From Thiofilum flexile DSM 14609 (GTDB lineage Bacteria > Pseudomonadota > Gammaproteobacteria > Thiotrichales > Thiotrichaceae), in the NCBI RefSeq assembly GCF_000380185.1, contig NZ_KB904769.1:1-51801 (forward strand): DNA of 51,801 bases, read 5' to 3'. How positions within the stretch are numbered: position 1 is the first letter of the stretch; every line of letters begins with the position of its first letter. The position numbers and the translations under genes were made by a program. The notes below the pieces were generated by a model. The model was not told the DNA's origin, did not search any database, and saw nothing but the letters and a program-made list of their open reading frames with translations. Shown in pieces: positions 38,124 to 48,322 of this stretch.

Positions 38124-40019
38124 TTAGACCGTAGCACCACGGCTTTTTAGCAGTGTCTCTAACTCTGGCATAATGGCAGGATCATCAATAGTTGATGGAA
38201 CAATATATTCCTGACCATTGATCATTTGACGTAAGTTTTTACGCAAAATCTTACCTGAGCGCGTTTTCGGCAGGCGTTGCACAATGTAAGTATCTTTATA
38301 GCAAGCAATCGCACCAATCGACGCACGGATCATTTGGGCTAGTTCTTTGTTAAACTCAGCCTCATCGATTTGCACACCAGTTTTGAGTACCACTAAACCA
38401 ATTGGGATTTGACCTTTAAGATCGTCATCACGCGCAATGACCGCACATTCTGCGACCGCAGGATGGCTACCTACTACCTCTTCCATTTCGCCAGTAGATA
38501 AACGATGGCCTGCCACGTTCATAACGTCATCCACGCGCCCCATAACGAACACATAGCCGTCTTCATCGATATAGCCACCGTCGCCTGAGGCATAATAGCC
38601 TTCAAACATAGACAGATAGCTTTCTTTGAATTTTTCAACATTACCCCAAACGGTGGCTAAACAGCTAGGAGGCAGGGGGAGTTTCAGTGCGATATAGCCT
38701 TGTTGTCCGCGTGGTAATTCTTGTCCTGACTCATCCAGAATGCGTACATTAAAGCCGGGGGTCGGTACAGTAGAAGAGCCTAGCTTAATCGGCATCGGTT
38801 CAATCCCTTGCAGATTGGCGGTAATGCCCCAACCTGTTTCGGTTTGCCACCAGTGATCAATCACTGGCTTACCACTCATATCCATTAACCACTGTTGAGA
38901 AGGTGGATCGAGACGCTCACCCGCTGAGAAGATATTGGTAAGTTTGCTCAAATCATATTGCTTGAGGAAGGCACCTTCGGGATCTTCTTTTTTGATCGCG
39001 CGGAAGGCGGTAGGGGCTGTGAATAAAGCTTTGACACCATACTCAGAGCATACCCGCCAGAAGGCACCCGCATCAGGGGTCATAATGGGTTTACCTTCAT
39101 ACACAATTGTGGTGCAACCGTGTAAGAGTGGGGCGTATACGATATAGGAGTGACCTACCACCCAACCCACATCGGAAGCTGCCCAGAATACATCACCCGC
39201 TTTGAGGTTATAAATGGCATCCATACTGTAATTCAGTGCGACCGCATGACCACCATTTTCCCGTACCACACCTTTAGGTTTACCCGTTGTGCCGGAGGTA
39301 TAGAGGATATAGAGCGGGTCTGTACCTTTAACTGGAACGGGGGCAACAGGCTTAGCCTCAGCCATTAAGGTTTTCCAGTCATAATCCCGACCTTCGATGA
39401 GTGACGCGGTCGCTTCAGGACGTTGGAAAATAATACAGCTTTGTGGCTTATGACTAGAGAGATTAATCGCTTTGTCGAGTAGTGGTTTGTACTCAATCAC
39501 CCGCTTGATTTCCACACCACAAGAGGCGGAAATCATGACTTTAGGCTGGGCATCTTCAATACGTACTGCTAATTCGGGAGCCGCAAAGCCACCAAATACC
39601 ACCGAGTGAATTGCACCTAAGCGTGCCACCGCTAGCATAGAAATCAATGCCTCTGGAATCATGGGCATATAGACAATGACACGATCACCTTTAGTGACAC
39701 CAAGACCCGCGAGCATGCCGGCAGCTTTAGCGACTTCATCGCGTAATTGGTTATAGGTGTAGGTGGTTTTGGTATTGGTCACGGGTGAGTCATAGATCAT
39801 AGCGAGTTGATCGCCACGACCTTGCTCAATGTGATAATCTAAGGCCATATAGGAGGTGTTTAATTCACCATCCTCAAACCAATGATAGATACCATCTTTG
39901 TCTTGCGACAAAATCGTTTCAGGAAATTTAAACCAAGGCAAGGCTTGGGCTTTTTCACGCCAAAAGCCCTCAGGATCGTTCATAGATCGTTGATATTCAG
40001 CTTGGTAACTCATCTTCAT
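38124..40019 (-). CDS. prpE: Propionyl-CoA synthetase PrpE
   Basis: A 631-residue AMP-forming acyl-CoA ligase activating propionate for the methylcitrate cycle. Motifs: the P-loop-like YTSGTTGKPKGVV near 250, WWQTETGWG near 395, and the catalytic/regulatory Lys590 in RSGKILRKNL, the residue acetylated in this family. The N terminus (YQAEYQRSMNDPEGFWREKA) is typical. The last gene of the prp operon, 16 bp after prpF. Sequence alone favours PrpE over acetyl-CoA synthetase because of the operon. Confidence 0.93.
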   Translation of the reverse strand: MKMSYQAEYQRSMNDPEGFWREKAQALPWFKFPETILSQDKDGIYHWFEDGELNTSYMALDYHIEQGRGDQLAMIYDSPVTNTKTTYTYNQLRDEVAKAAGMLAGLGVTKGDRVIVYMPMIPEALISMLAVARLGAIHSVVFGGFAAPELAVRIEDAQPKVMISASCGVEIKRVIEYKPLLDKAINLSSHKPQSCIIFQRPEATASLIEGRDYDWKTLMAEAKPVAPVPVKGTDPLYILYTSGTTGKPKGVVRENGGHAVALNYSMDAIYNLKAGDVFWAASDVGWVVGHSYIVYAPLLHGCTTIVYEGKPIMTPDAGAFWRVCSEYGVKALFTAPTAFRAIKKEDPEGAFLKQYDLSKLTNIFSAGERLDPPSQQWLMDMSGKPVIDHWWQTETGWGITANLQGIEPMPIKLGSSTVPTPGFNVRILDESGQELPRGQQGYIALKLPLPPSCLATVWGNVEKFKESYLSMFEGYYASGDGGYIDEDGYVFVMGRVDDVMNVAGHRLSTGEMEEVVGSHPAVAECAVIARDDDLKGQIPIGLVVLKTGVQIDEAEFNKELAQMIRASIGAIACYKDTYIVQRLPKTRSGKILRKNLRQMINGQEYIVPSTIDDPAIMPELETLLKSRGATV

Positions 40020-40035
40020 CTCCTCCTGCTATCAA

Positions 40036-41223
40036 TTAAAAACTGTCACCCGGAACGCGCACAAAGCCTTCCATTAAGATACGAGCACTACGACTCATAA
40101 TCGCCTTGGTGACTTTCCATTCACCGTTTTCCAACGTCGCTTCAGCTCCTACTCGCAAAGTGCCAGAAGGATGACCAAAGCGTACTGCTTGACGTTCAAT
40201 ACCACCGGCCGCTTGATTCACTAAAGTGCCCGGAATCGCTGCCGCTGTACCAATGGCTACGGCTGCCGTACCCATCATGGCGTGGTGTAATTTGCCCATA
40301 GAGAGCGCACGCACTAATAAATCCACTTCAGAAGCCGATACTTCTTTACCACTAGCCGATTTATAAGTTTTCGCGGGGGCTATAAAGGCAATTTTAGGGG
40401 TATGTTGACGTGTGGCGGCCTCTTCTGGGGTTTTGATTAATCCCATGCGTAACGCGCCTGCAATACGGATTTGCTCAAAACGCGCTAAGGCCTGTGGGTC
40501 ACTATTGATAGCCTCACGTAACTCTGTACCGGTATAACCAATATCAGCGGCATTCACAAATACCGTGGGGATACCCGCTGTAATCATTGTGGCGGGGAAG
40601 GTGCCTATGCCGGGTACTTCTAGTTGATCGACTAGATTACCCGTAGGGAACAGGCTTCCACCTTCTTCACCTTCATCCGAGGGGTCGAGAAACTCTAATA
40701 CAATCTCAGCCGCTGGGAAGGTGACACCATCGAGTTCAAAATCACCGGTTTCTTGCACTTGTCTATTGCTAATCGGTACATGGGCAATAATGGTTTTACC
40801 AATATTGGCTTGCCAAATGCGTACAGTACACACGCCATTGTCTGGAATCCGTGCTGGATCGACATAGCCTGCATGAATAGCAAAGGCTCCTGCACCTGTG
40901 GATAAATTACCGCAGTTACCACTCCAATCGACAAAATCCTTATCAATCGAAATCTGTCCGTATAGATAATCTACATCATGATCGGGACGGGTACTTTTAG
41001 ATAAGATCACGCACTTACTGGTGCTAGAGGTCGCACCTCCCATACCGTCAGTATGAGCTGCATAAGGGTCTGGACTACCAATGACGCGCTGAAAGAGTTT
41101 GTCGCGTGCTTTGCCGGGCACTTGAGCAGCGACGGGTAGGTCTTCAAGACGGAAAAAGACGCCCTTACTAGTTCCGCCGCGCATATAAGTGGCGGGGATT
41201 TTTACTTGAGGAATAGTAGACAT
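40036..41223 (-). CDS. prpF: 2-methylaconitate cis-trans isomerase PrpF
   Basis: 395 residues of the PrpF family (N terminus IPATYMRGGTSKGVFFR, then GNLSTGAGAFAIHAG). It isomerises the 2-methylaconitate made by AcnD so that aconitase can hydrate it. It occurs only with acnD, as here. The 129 bp separating it from acnD contain a structured repeat. Confidence 0.95.
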   Translation of the reverse strand: MSTIPQVKIPATYMRGGTSKGVFFRLEDLPVAAQVPGKARDKLFQRVIGSPDPYAAHTDGMGGATSSTSKCVILSKSTRPDHDVDYLYGQISIDKDFVDWSGNCGNLSTGAGAFAIHAGYVDPARIPDNGVCTVRIWQANIGKTIIAHVPISNRQVQETGDFELDGVTFPAAEIVLEFLDPSDEGEEGGSLFPTGNLVDQLEVPGIGTFPATMITAGIPTVFVNAADIGYTGTELREAINSDPQALARFEQIRIAGALRMGLIKTPEEAATRQHTPKIAFIAPAKTYKSASGKEVSASEVDLLVRALSMGKLHHAMMGTAAVAIGTAAAIPGTLVNQAAGGIERQAVRFGHPSGTLRVGAEATLENGEWKVTKAIMSRSARILMEGFVRVPGDSF

Positions 41224-41252
41224 GGTTTTGTCTCATCAAATTGGGTAAATCC

Positions 41253-41340
41253 CTCACCCCAACGGTCTCTCCTATGTAGGATATGAGGGTTTCAGAGAGC
41301 TATTGCTCCTTTCCCAGTGCGGGAAAGGAGCAGGGGTGAG
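41253..41340. repeat. Cloverleaf-like palindromic element inside the prp operon
   Basis: An 88-bp element. The outer arms CTCACCCC (41253-41260) and GGGGTGAG (41333-41340) enclose a smaller arm (GGTCTCT near 41264 with AGAGAGC near 41294, containing the palindrome CCTATGTAGG) and an 11-bp hairpin (41305-41315 with 41321-41331). Such symmetry is typical of REP/MITE-like intergenic repeats. It lies in a transcribed spacer, so it may alter mRNA processing or expression of prpF and prpE relative to acnD. Confidence 0.75.
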
Positions 41341-41352
41341 AACACATCAAGC

Positions 41353-43962
41353 CTAAGCTGCGTTTGATTCCAAGAAGTCTTGGGCAAAGCGTTGTAAGAC
41401 ACCACCGGCTTTATACACACGGACTTCCGCTGCGGTATCTAGGCGGCATTTCACCGGAATACGCACGGTTTCACCATTTTTACGATGCATAACAACGGTT
41501 AAATCAGTCCGAGGTGCAATTTCGCCTTCGACATCAAAGGTTTCTGTACCATCAATGTTATAGGTTTTACGGGTTTCACCGGCTTTAAATTCCAGTGGTA
41601 ATACACCCATACCAACTAAGTTAGTACGATGAATGCGCTCAAAACCTTCCGCCACAATCGCCTCAACTCCCGCTAAACGGACGCCTTTAGCAGCCCAGTC
41701 ACGGCTTGAGCCTTGACCGTAGTCAGCTCCGGCAATAATGATCAGCGGTTGTTTGCGATTCATATAGGTTTCAATCGCTTCCCACATGCGCATGACTTTG
41801 CCATCTGGCTCAACACGTGCTAGGGAACCTTTCTTGACTTGACCATCCACTACTGCCATTTCATTGACTAATTGGGGATTAGCAAAGGTAGCGCGTTGTG
41901 CGGTTAAGTGATCACCACGGTGGGTGGCGTAAGAGTTAAAGTCCTCTTCGGGTAAGCCCATTTTCGCCAAATACTCACCCGCAGCACTATTGAGTAGAAT
42001 AGCATTGGAGGGTGATAAGTGATCGGTGGTGATATTGTCAGGCAATACCGCGAGGGGGCGCATCCCTTTTAAAGTACGCTCACCGGCTAAGGCACCTTCC
42101 CAGTAAGGGGGGCGACGGATATAGGTAGACTGAGGACGCCAATCGTATAAAGGACTCGCCGCTTCTTCTGCTTTGCCTAAATCGAACATCGGAATGTAAA
42201 CCTGTTTGAATTGCTCAGGTCTAACAAACTTAGCTACGATGGCATCAATTTCTTCATCAGAAGGCCAAATGTCTTTTAAGGTAATAGGCTTACCGTTTTT
42301 ATCTTTGCCGAGTGCGTCTTGTTCAATGTCTAAACGCACTGTACCTGCAATCGCATAGGCGACGACTAGAGGGGGCGAAGCTAAAAACGCTTGTTTAGCA
42401 TAAGGATGAATACGACCATCAAAGTTACGATTACCGGATAGCACGGCTGTCGTATACAGATCACGTTCAATGATTTCTTGTTGGATTTTAGGATCGAGTG
42501 CGCCTGACATACCATTACAAGTCGTACAAGCAAAGGCCACAATCCCAAAGCCTAACTTCTCTAAATCACCTAATAAACTAGCTTCTTTGAGGTATAGCTC
42601 AGCGACTTTAGAGCCGGGGGCAAACGAGGTTTTTACCCAAGGTTTGCGTACTAAACCTAATTCATTAGCCTTTTTCGCCAATAAGCCTGCTGCAACCACA
42701 TTGCGTGGGTTAGAGGTATTGGTGCAAGAGGTAATCGCCGCAATAATCACCGCGCCATCAGGTAATAAACCTTCAGCCTCTTCAGCTTTAGCCGCGTGTA
42801 GTTTCGCCTCATCTGCAATACCACGCTCTTGTAAAGCGGAGGTCGGTAGACGTTTATGCGGATTAGAAGGACCTGCCATATTACGCACTACGGTAGAGAG
42901 ATCAAACTCTAGTACCCGTGGATATTGTGCTGTTTTGAGTGCATCAGCCCAGAGTCCGGTGGTTTTCGCATAGTTTTCTACGAGCTTCACTTGCTCAGGT
43001 TCACGGCCGGTGAGTTTCAGATAGTCAATGGTTTGACCATCAATATAGAACATCGCAGCCGTAGCGCCATACTCAGGGCACATATTAGAAATAGTCGCGC
43101 GATCACCAATCGAGAGGCTATCTGCACCATCACCAAAGAACTCTACATAGGCACCGACTACACGCTCTTTACGTAAGAACTCAGTGAGTGCTAAGACGAT
43201 ATCGGTAGCTGTAATACCCGGTTGACGTTTGCCGGTGAGTTTTACCCCTACGATATCGGGTAGGCGCATCATGGAAGGATGACCGAGCATCACAGTTTCG
43301 GCTTCTAAACCACCGACACCAATGGCGATAACACCTAAAGCATCCACATGTGGCGTATGCGAGTCAGTACCGACACAAGTATCTGGGAAGGCGATACCCT
43401 CACGCACCTGAATCACCGGAGACATTTTCTCCAAATTGATTTGGTGCATAATGCCATTCCCCGCAGGGATTACATCCACATTTTTGAAGGCGGTTTTGGT
43501 CCACTCAATAAAGTGAAAACGGTCTTCATTACGACGATCTTCTACTTCACGATTTTTGCGGAAAGCGTCTGGGTCAAAGCCACCAAACTCTACTGCTAAG
43601 GAGTGGTCAACAATCAATTGCGTAGGTACGACCGGATTAACCAGCGCAGGGTTGCCCCCTTGATCGGCAATCGCATCCCGTAAGCCTGCAAGATCGACTA
43701 AGGCGGTTTGACCTAAAATATCATGGCAGACTACACGAGCGGGATACCACGGGAAATCTAGATCTTGTTTGCCTTCAATTAATTGCTTGAGTGAATCAGT
43801 TAAAGCGGCTGGCTCACAACGGCGTACTAATTGTTCGGCTAGGACACGCGAGGTATAAGGTAGCTTGTCATAGCTGCCCGGCTGGATCGCTTCTACCGCA
43901 GCACGGGTATCGAAATAATCCAGTTGAGTACCGGGAAGATTTTTACGGTATTCAGTATTCAT
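41353..43962 (-). CDS. acnD: 2-methylcitrate dehydratase AcnD (Fe-S)
   Basis: 869 residues of the aconitase superfamily, AcnD subfamily. The [4Fe-4S] Cys ligands are in the AITSCTNTSNP and ACTTCNG segments. It dehydrates 2-methylcitrate in the variant cycle that uses AcnD plus PrpF in place of PrpD. Presence of prpF immediately downstream and prpC upstream settles the subfamily. It is 18 bp from prpC. Confidence 0.95.
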   Translation of the reverse strand: MNTEYRKNLPGTQLDYFDTRAAVEAIQPGSYDKLPYTSRVLAEQLVRRCEPAALTDSLKQLIEGKQDLDFPWYPARVVCHDILGQTALVDLAGLRDAIADQGGNPALVNPVVPTQLIVDHSLAVEFGGFDPDAFRKNREVEDRRNEDRFHFIEWTKTAFKNVDVIPAGNGIMHQINLEKMSPVIQVREGIAFPDTCVGTDSHTPHVDALGVIAIGVGGLEAETVMLGHPSMMRLPDIVGVKLTGKRQPGITATDIVLALTEFLRKERVVGAYVEFFGDGADSLSIGDRATISNMCPEYGATAAMFYIDGQTIDYLKLTGREPEQVKLVENYAKTTGLWADALKTAQYPRVLEFDLSTVVRNMAGPSNPHKRLPTSALQERGIADEAKLHAAKAEEAEGLLPDGAVIIAAITSCTNTSNPRNVVAAGLLAKKANELGLVRKPWVKTSFAPGSKVAELYLKEASLLGDLEKLGFGIVAFACTTCNGMSGALDPKIQQEIIERDLYTTAVLSGNRNFDGRIHPYAKQAFLASPPLVVAYAIAGTVRLDIEQDALGKDKNGKPITLKDIWPSDEEIDAIVAKFVRPEQFKQVYIPMFDLGKAEEAASPLYDWRPQSTYIRRPPYWEGALAGERTLKGMRPLAVLPDNITTDHLSPSNAILLNSAAGEYLAKMGLPEEDFNSYATHRGDHLTAQRATFANPQLVNEMAVVDGQVKKGSLARVEPDGKVMRMWEAIETYMNRKQPLIIIAGADYGQGSSRDWAAKGVRLAGVEAIVAEGFERIHRTNLVGMGVLPLEFKAGETRKTYNIDGTETFDVEGEIAPRTDLTVVMHRKNGETVRIPVKCRLDTAAEVRVYKAGGVLQRFAQDFLESNAA

Positions 43963-43980
43963 GGTTCAGCATATCCCCTA

Positions 43981-45129
43981 TTAAGCGCGTTGTTCTAGTG
44001 GAGTCCAAGTCAAGCCCTCAGGCCCTGTGTAATGAGCACTAGGACGAATAATTTTCCCGTCTTCACGTTGCTCAATCACATGCGCCCCCCAGCCACTAGT
44101 ACGGGCAATTACAAATAGAGGCGTGAACATATCGGTAGGTACACCCATTTGGTTATAGGACACTGCTGAATACCAATCAAGATTCGGGAACATGCTTTTG
44201 ATTTCTTGCATGACCGTTTCTAAACGGGCAGCAACATTGAACATGGTCAAATCACTGTTTTCATCAGACAGTTGTTTAGCAACACGCTTAATCACTTCAT
44301 TGCGCGGGTCGGCAATGGTATAGACTGGATGACCGAAACCAATAATCACTTCTTTACGTGCTACACGCTCACGGATATCGGCTTCAGCCTGATCGGGAGT
44401 GAAATAACGGCTTTGAATACGGAAAGCAACTTCATTCGCGCCCCCGTGTTTGGAGCCGCGTAACGCACCAATAGCGCCGGTAATACAAGAGTAAACGTCT
44501 GAATTAGTACCCGCAATCACCCGTGAGGTAAAGGTAGAGGCATTAAATTCATGCTCAGCATACAAAATCAACGAGGTATGCATGGCGCGTACCCACGATT
44601 CTTTAGGCGTTTTACCATGTAATAAATGCAGGAAGTGCCCACCTACTGAGTCATCATCGGTCTCAACATCAATACGTTTACCATTGACCGCAAAATGATA
44701 CCAATACAGCAACATAGAACCGAAACTGGCAACCAAACGATCTAATATCAAACGGGTTTCAGCGACCGGATGATCTTCTTTTTCGGGTAAACATGTACCC
44801 AATACGGAGCAGCCGGTACGCATGACATCCATCGGATGAGCAGAAGGTGGTAAGGCTTCCATCGCTTGTTTTACCGCTAGGGGTAAGCCGCGCATGGATT
44901 TTAATTTGGCTTTATAGGCTTTTAATTGCGCAGCATTTGGTAATACACCATGAATCAGCAAATGGGCAATTTCTTCAAATTCGGCTTTTTCAGCAAAGTC
45001 GAGAATATCATAGCCCCGATAATGCAGATCATTACCCGTCCGTCCGACTGTACAAATAGCTGTATTACCTGCGGCAATACCCGATAAGGCAACTGATTTT
45101 TTAGTTTTAGGTAGCACTTGTTCAAGCAT
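43981..45129 (-). CDS. prpC: 2-methylcitrate synthase PrpC
   Basis: 382 residues of the citrate synthase family, short PrpC type. Catalytic His residues are in GSKHGGANE and GFGHPVYTI, with the Asp in the C-terminal DWYSA region. It condenses propionyl-CoA with oxaloacetate. Members often retain some citrate synthase activity. It lies 13 bp after prpB. Confidence 0.95.
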   Translation of the reverse strand: MLEQVLPKTKKSVALSGIAAGNTAICTVGRTGNDLHYRGYDILDFAEKAEFEEIAHLLIHGVLPNAAQLKAYKAKLKSMRGLPLAVKQAMEALPPSAHPMDVMRTGCSVLGTCLPEKEDHPVAETRLILDRLVASFGSMLLYWYHFAVNGKRIDVETDDDSVGGHFLHLLHGKTPKESWVRAMHTSLILYAEHEFNASTFTSRVIAGTNSDVYSCITGAIGALRGSKHGGANEVAFRIQSRYFTPDQAEADIRERVARKEVIIGFGHPVYTIADPRNEVIKRVAKQLSDENSDLTMFNVAARLETVMQEIKSMFPNLDWYSAVSYNQMGVPTDMFTPLFVIARTSGWGAHVIEQREDGKIIRPSAHYTGPEGLTWTPLEQRA

Positions 45130-45142
45130 TTAACTTTACTCC

Positions 45143-46033
45143 TTATTCCGCGCCCTGTTTAGCGAATAATGCATCGAGTTTTTGCTCGTAAGCGTGATAG
45201 CCGATGGTGTCGTATAGTTCCATACGGGTTTGCATGGTATCGACCACATTCTTTTGTGAGCCATCTTTTAAGATATGGGTATAAACATTTTCAGCGGCTT
45301 TAGCCATAGCACGGAAGGCAGAGAGCGGATAGAGCACCAGCTTTACACCCACACTGGAAAGTTCTTCCGTGGTATACAGTGGGGTAGCGCCAAACTCGGT
45401 AATATTAGCTAGTACCGGAACATTAACCGCTTTAGTAAATTGAGCATATTGCTCTAATTTATTCATCGCCTCTGGGAAAATCATATCCGCACCGGCTTCC
45501 ACACAAGCCATCGCGCGGTCAATGGCAGATTGCATACCTTCCACTGCTAAAGCGTCAGTACGAGCCATAATCACAAAGCTAGGATCGGTGCGTGCATCTA
45601 CGGCAGCCTTAACACGGTCAACCATTTCTTCAAGGCTGACGATGGCTTTATTCGGGCGATGACCGCAGCGTTTTTGCATCACTTGGTCTTCAATGTGAAA
45701 ACCCGCTGCCCCTGCTTGAGCGACTTCACGGGTAGCACGCGCAATATTAAAGGCTCCACCCCAACCCGTATCGATATCGACTAATAGGGGTAGGGTAGTC
45801 ACAGCAGTGATACGTTTAATATCTTCCACCACATCATGCAGAGTAGTAATGCCCAGATCGGGAATCCCCAAGGAGGACGCTGCTACACCGCCACCGGATA
45901 GATATAAGGCTTTATGTCCTACCTTCTCAGCAATAATTGCACTATTAGCAGTGACTGCACCCACCACTTGTAAGGGGTTATTTTCAACGACCGCTTGGCG
46001 TAATTTTTGACCCGGAGTAAGTTTCTGTGTCAT
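45143..46033 (-). CDS. prpB: 2-methylisocitrate lyase PrpB
   Basis: 296 residues of the isocitrate lyase/PEP mutase superfamily. The catalytic signature is [10 protein letters not shown] near residue 120, and metal-binding Asp residues lie in [10 protein letters not shown]. It splits 2-methylisocitrate to pyruvate and succinate, the last step of the cycle. Its start overlaps the gntR stop by 4 bp, so the regulator and enzyme are translationally coupled. Confidence 0.95.
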   Translation of the reverse strand: MTQKLTPGQKLRQAVVENNPLQVVGAVTANSAIIAEKVGHKALYLSGGGVAASSLGIPDLGITTLHDVVEDIKRITAVTTLPLLVDIDTGWGGAFNIARATREVAQAGAAGFHIEDQVMQKRCGHRPNKAIVSLEEMVDRVKAAVDARTDPSFVIMARTDALAVEGMQSAIDRAMACVEAGADMIFPEAMNKLEQYAQFTKAVNVPVLANITEFGATPLYTTEELSSVGVKLVLYPLSAFRAMAKAAENVYTHILKDGSQKNVVDTMQTRMELYDTIGYHAYEQKLDALFAKQGAE

Positions 46034-46713
46034 GGCTTTTGTTCTTCCTCATCCATCAGTTCACTAATACTTTTCCATGCACCACTAATATGGCGGCGCA
46101 TAAGGAGTTCTGCGAGTTCACCATCGCGGTTAGCGATAGCCTCTGCAATCTGGCGATGCTGCTGTAGTGCGGGTCTGGTACGCTGTGCCATACGGCTAGT
46201 GCGATAGCGGCACATGCGTAACAGGTGGTAAAGCTCATGGGCGAGTAGATCAATCAACATTTGATTGCGACTGCCTAGAGCTATGTGGTAATGAAAGTCG
46301 AAGTCGCTTTCATTTTGTATATATTGTGTACTATCACTGGCGGTAATTTGCTGTTCATGACGATCTAACAATTCATATAACAAGCGAATTTCGCCATCAT
46401 TCATATTCTCAGCAGCCAACCGGCACGCTATGCCTTCTAATGCTTCACGCACGCGATACATTTCGCCCATTTTGGCTTTATCCAGTTTAACCACCCGCGC
46501 TCCAGCATGGGGGATGCGTTGAACTAGACGTATTCCTTCTAAGTGACGTAGTGCCTCACGTAAAGGGCCGCGACTAATGCCATAACGAGTGGCTAAGTCG
46601 GTTTCACAGAGTTTTTGGCCTTGCCTGAGCTCTCCGGTGATAATGGCCTGTGTTAAGCGCAACGACGCACGGTCGGATAGTGTTCTTTCCTCATCTAACG
46701 GTTTGGTGCTCAT
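46030..46713 (-). CDS. GntR-family (FadR/VanR subgroup) regulator of the prp operon
   Basis: 227 residues: an N-terminal winged helix (about 10-75, [25 protein letters not shown]) and an all-helical FadR/FCD-type effector domain (about 80-220) with His residues at the usual metal/ligand positions ([17 protein letters not shown]). It is the first gene of the operon and probably autoregulates it in response to a propionate-derived metabolite. Two TTGTTRACAA palindromes in the upstream region are its candidate operators. It is unrelated to the sigma54-type PrpR of enterics. Confidence 0.9.
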   Translation of the reverse strand: MSTKPLDEERTLSDRASLRLTQAIITGELRQGQKLCETDLATRYGISRGPLREALRHLEGIRLVQRIPHAGARVVKLDKAKMGEMYRVREALEGIACRLAAENMNDGEIRLLYELLDRHEQQITASDSTQYIQNESDFDFHYHIALGSRNQMLIDLLAHELYHLLRMCRYRTSRMAQRTRPALQQHRQIAEAIANRDGELAELLMRRHISGAWKSISELMDEEEQKP

Positions 46714-46733
46714 TTATTAAGGTGCCTATTTTA

Positions 46734-46810
46734 TTGTTGACAATCCTCTAGTTGAGAATACCATTTTTCTCTCTAAATGGAAGAAAAAATGTGTTTTTGT
46801 TAACAAAAAC
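46734..46810. promoter_or_regulatory. Candidate operators of the GntR-type prp regulator
   Basis: TTGTTGACAA at 46734-46743 and TTGTTAACAA at 46797-46806 share the pattern TTGTTRACAA. The second is the core of a perfect 18-bp palindrome at 46793-46810. Their centres are 63 bp apart, about six helical turns. FadR-type regulators bind TTGTnnACAA-like sites, so paired binding over the promoter is plausible. The palindrome is also followed by a T-run on the plus strand and could act as a weak terminator. Confidence 0.6.
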
Positions 46811-46969
46811 TTTTTTAAAGCTAATATTACAGCAAAACCATGTGGCTCAAATACAACGCTATTGTGGTAGTAATACAAGTGAGAAAGGCAGGGGAAAAGA
46901 AAAGCCTAACCTGAGCGGGGGCGCTAACAGGGTGAGGTCATAATGTGAGCTAGAAGGGGAATAGTGATA

Positions 46970-48322
46970 CTAAAGCGTTTCGTATTTTTTTATGAGTCGA
47001 TACACATTACGCTCACTAATATTCATTGCGCGCGCGACTTTACCGCGATGGCCTTGATATTGATCCAGCAGTAGATTGACGTATTGTTTTTCAACTACCT
47101 CTAGGGTAGGTATTTCATCAAAAGAGAGATAAAAGCCTTTACGGCTCGGCGCATTATGGGCGTTGGGTTCTGGGCTGAGGGTGAAGTGCTCTGGCTGAAT
47201 CTGCTCAGCATTGCCGGATAAAATAATGGCACGTTCCACCATATTTTTAAGCTCTCGAATATTGCCAGGCCATGAGTATTCCATGAGTTTATCGAGAGCA
47301 GCTTTGCTTAGATGCTTATTCACCCGCCGTGAAAAGTCATGGTTTTGAATAAAATGCATAACAAGGGTGAGGATATCGTTTTTGCGCTCGCGTAGCGGAG
47401 GGACATAAATAATAAACGCATTGAGGCGATAAAACAGATCGGGGCGAAAAGTTCCCTCTTGCGACATACTGAGTAAATCCCGATTAGTCGCAGCCACGAT
47501 ACGCACATTAGCACTTAAATCGCGGGTTCCACCCAAACGCCGAAAGCGCCCCGTTTCTAACACGCGCAATAGTTTGGCTTGAATCGCGGGGGTAATTTCA
47601 CCAATCTCATCAAGAAATAGGGTGCCACCTTCGGCACTTTCAATCAGTCCCTTTTTTTGCCGATCTGCTCCCGTAAATGCGCCTTTTTCATGCCCAAATA
47701 ACTCAGACTCAAACAGGTTTTCCTGCATAGTGCAACAATCTAGGGCTACATAGCCTTGTTTAGCAACTTGGCTACGTTCGTGTACTTCTCGTGCCACTAA
47801 TTCTTTGCCCACTCCGCTCTCGCCTTGAATCAGCACTGTCATCATACTAGGGGCGACTGCGCTAATCATTTTCTCGACCTCTTTCAAGGCCGGGCTATTG
47901 CCAATCATAAAGGAGTGCGGCTTAGTCACGTGCTCTTTTAGATAGAGAAACTCTTTACGCATATTATGCGTGTCTAGTGTTTTACGAATGACTAGCTCTA
48001 GCTCTTCAATATTAATGGGTTTTAATAGATACTCAGCTGCTCCGGCTCGCATGGCATTCACCGCATCTTTTACATTGCCATAGGCGGTTAGAATAATGAC
48101 CGGATAATCGGGTATGAGGAGAGGCAATAAATCCGTCCCACGGGCATCGGGTAGTTGGCAGTCGAGTAAAATTAAATGCGGATCATGTTGTTGTAGGTAA
48201 ACTTGTGCCTCTGCCCACGAGTGAACTCCCATTGCGCCATAACCCATTTTATTCAGTTGCCCCACAATCAACCGATTTAAGGTGGTGTCATCGTCAATGA
48301 CGAGTAATAGCGGTAACATCAA
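46970..48322 (-). CDS. NtrC-type sigma54-dependent response regulator
   Basis: 450 residues: a receiver domain with phospho-acceptor Asp54 (ILLDCQLPD), a sigma54-activating AAA+ domain with Walker A GESGVGKE (about 169-176), GAFTGAD (about 220, sigma54 contact) and Walker [12 protein letters not shown], and a Fis-type HTH at the C terminus ([21 protein letters not shown]). It follows the kinase gene with no gap (stop 48323, start 48322). The likely target is the divergent promoter at 50467, flanked by the TGCCA-N3-TGGCA palindromes. The presence of the GAFTGA loop shows that it is a true sigma54 activator. Confidence 0.95.
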   Translation of the reverse strand: MMLPLLLVIDDDTTLNRLIVGQLNKMGYGAMGVHSWAEAQVYLQQHDPHLILLDCQLPDARGTDLLPLLIPDYPVIILTAYGNVKDAVNAMRAGAAEYLLKPINIEELELVIRKTLDTHNMRKEFLYLKEHVTKPHSFMIGNSPALKEVEKMISAVAPSMMTVLIQGESGVGKELVAREVHERSQVAKQGYVALDCCTMQENLFESELFGHEKGAFTGADRQKKGLIESAEGGTLFLDEIGEITPAIQAKLLRVLETGRFRRLGGTRDLSANVRIVAATNRDLLSMSQEGTFRPDLFYRLNAFIIYVPPLRERKNDILTLVMHFIQNHDFSRRVNKHLSKAALDKLMEYSWPGNIRELKNMVERAIILSGNAEQIQPEHFTLSPEPNAHNAPSRKGFYLSFDEIPTLEVVEKQYVNLLLDQYQGHRGKVARAMNISERNVYRLIKKYETL

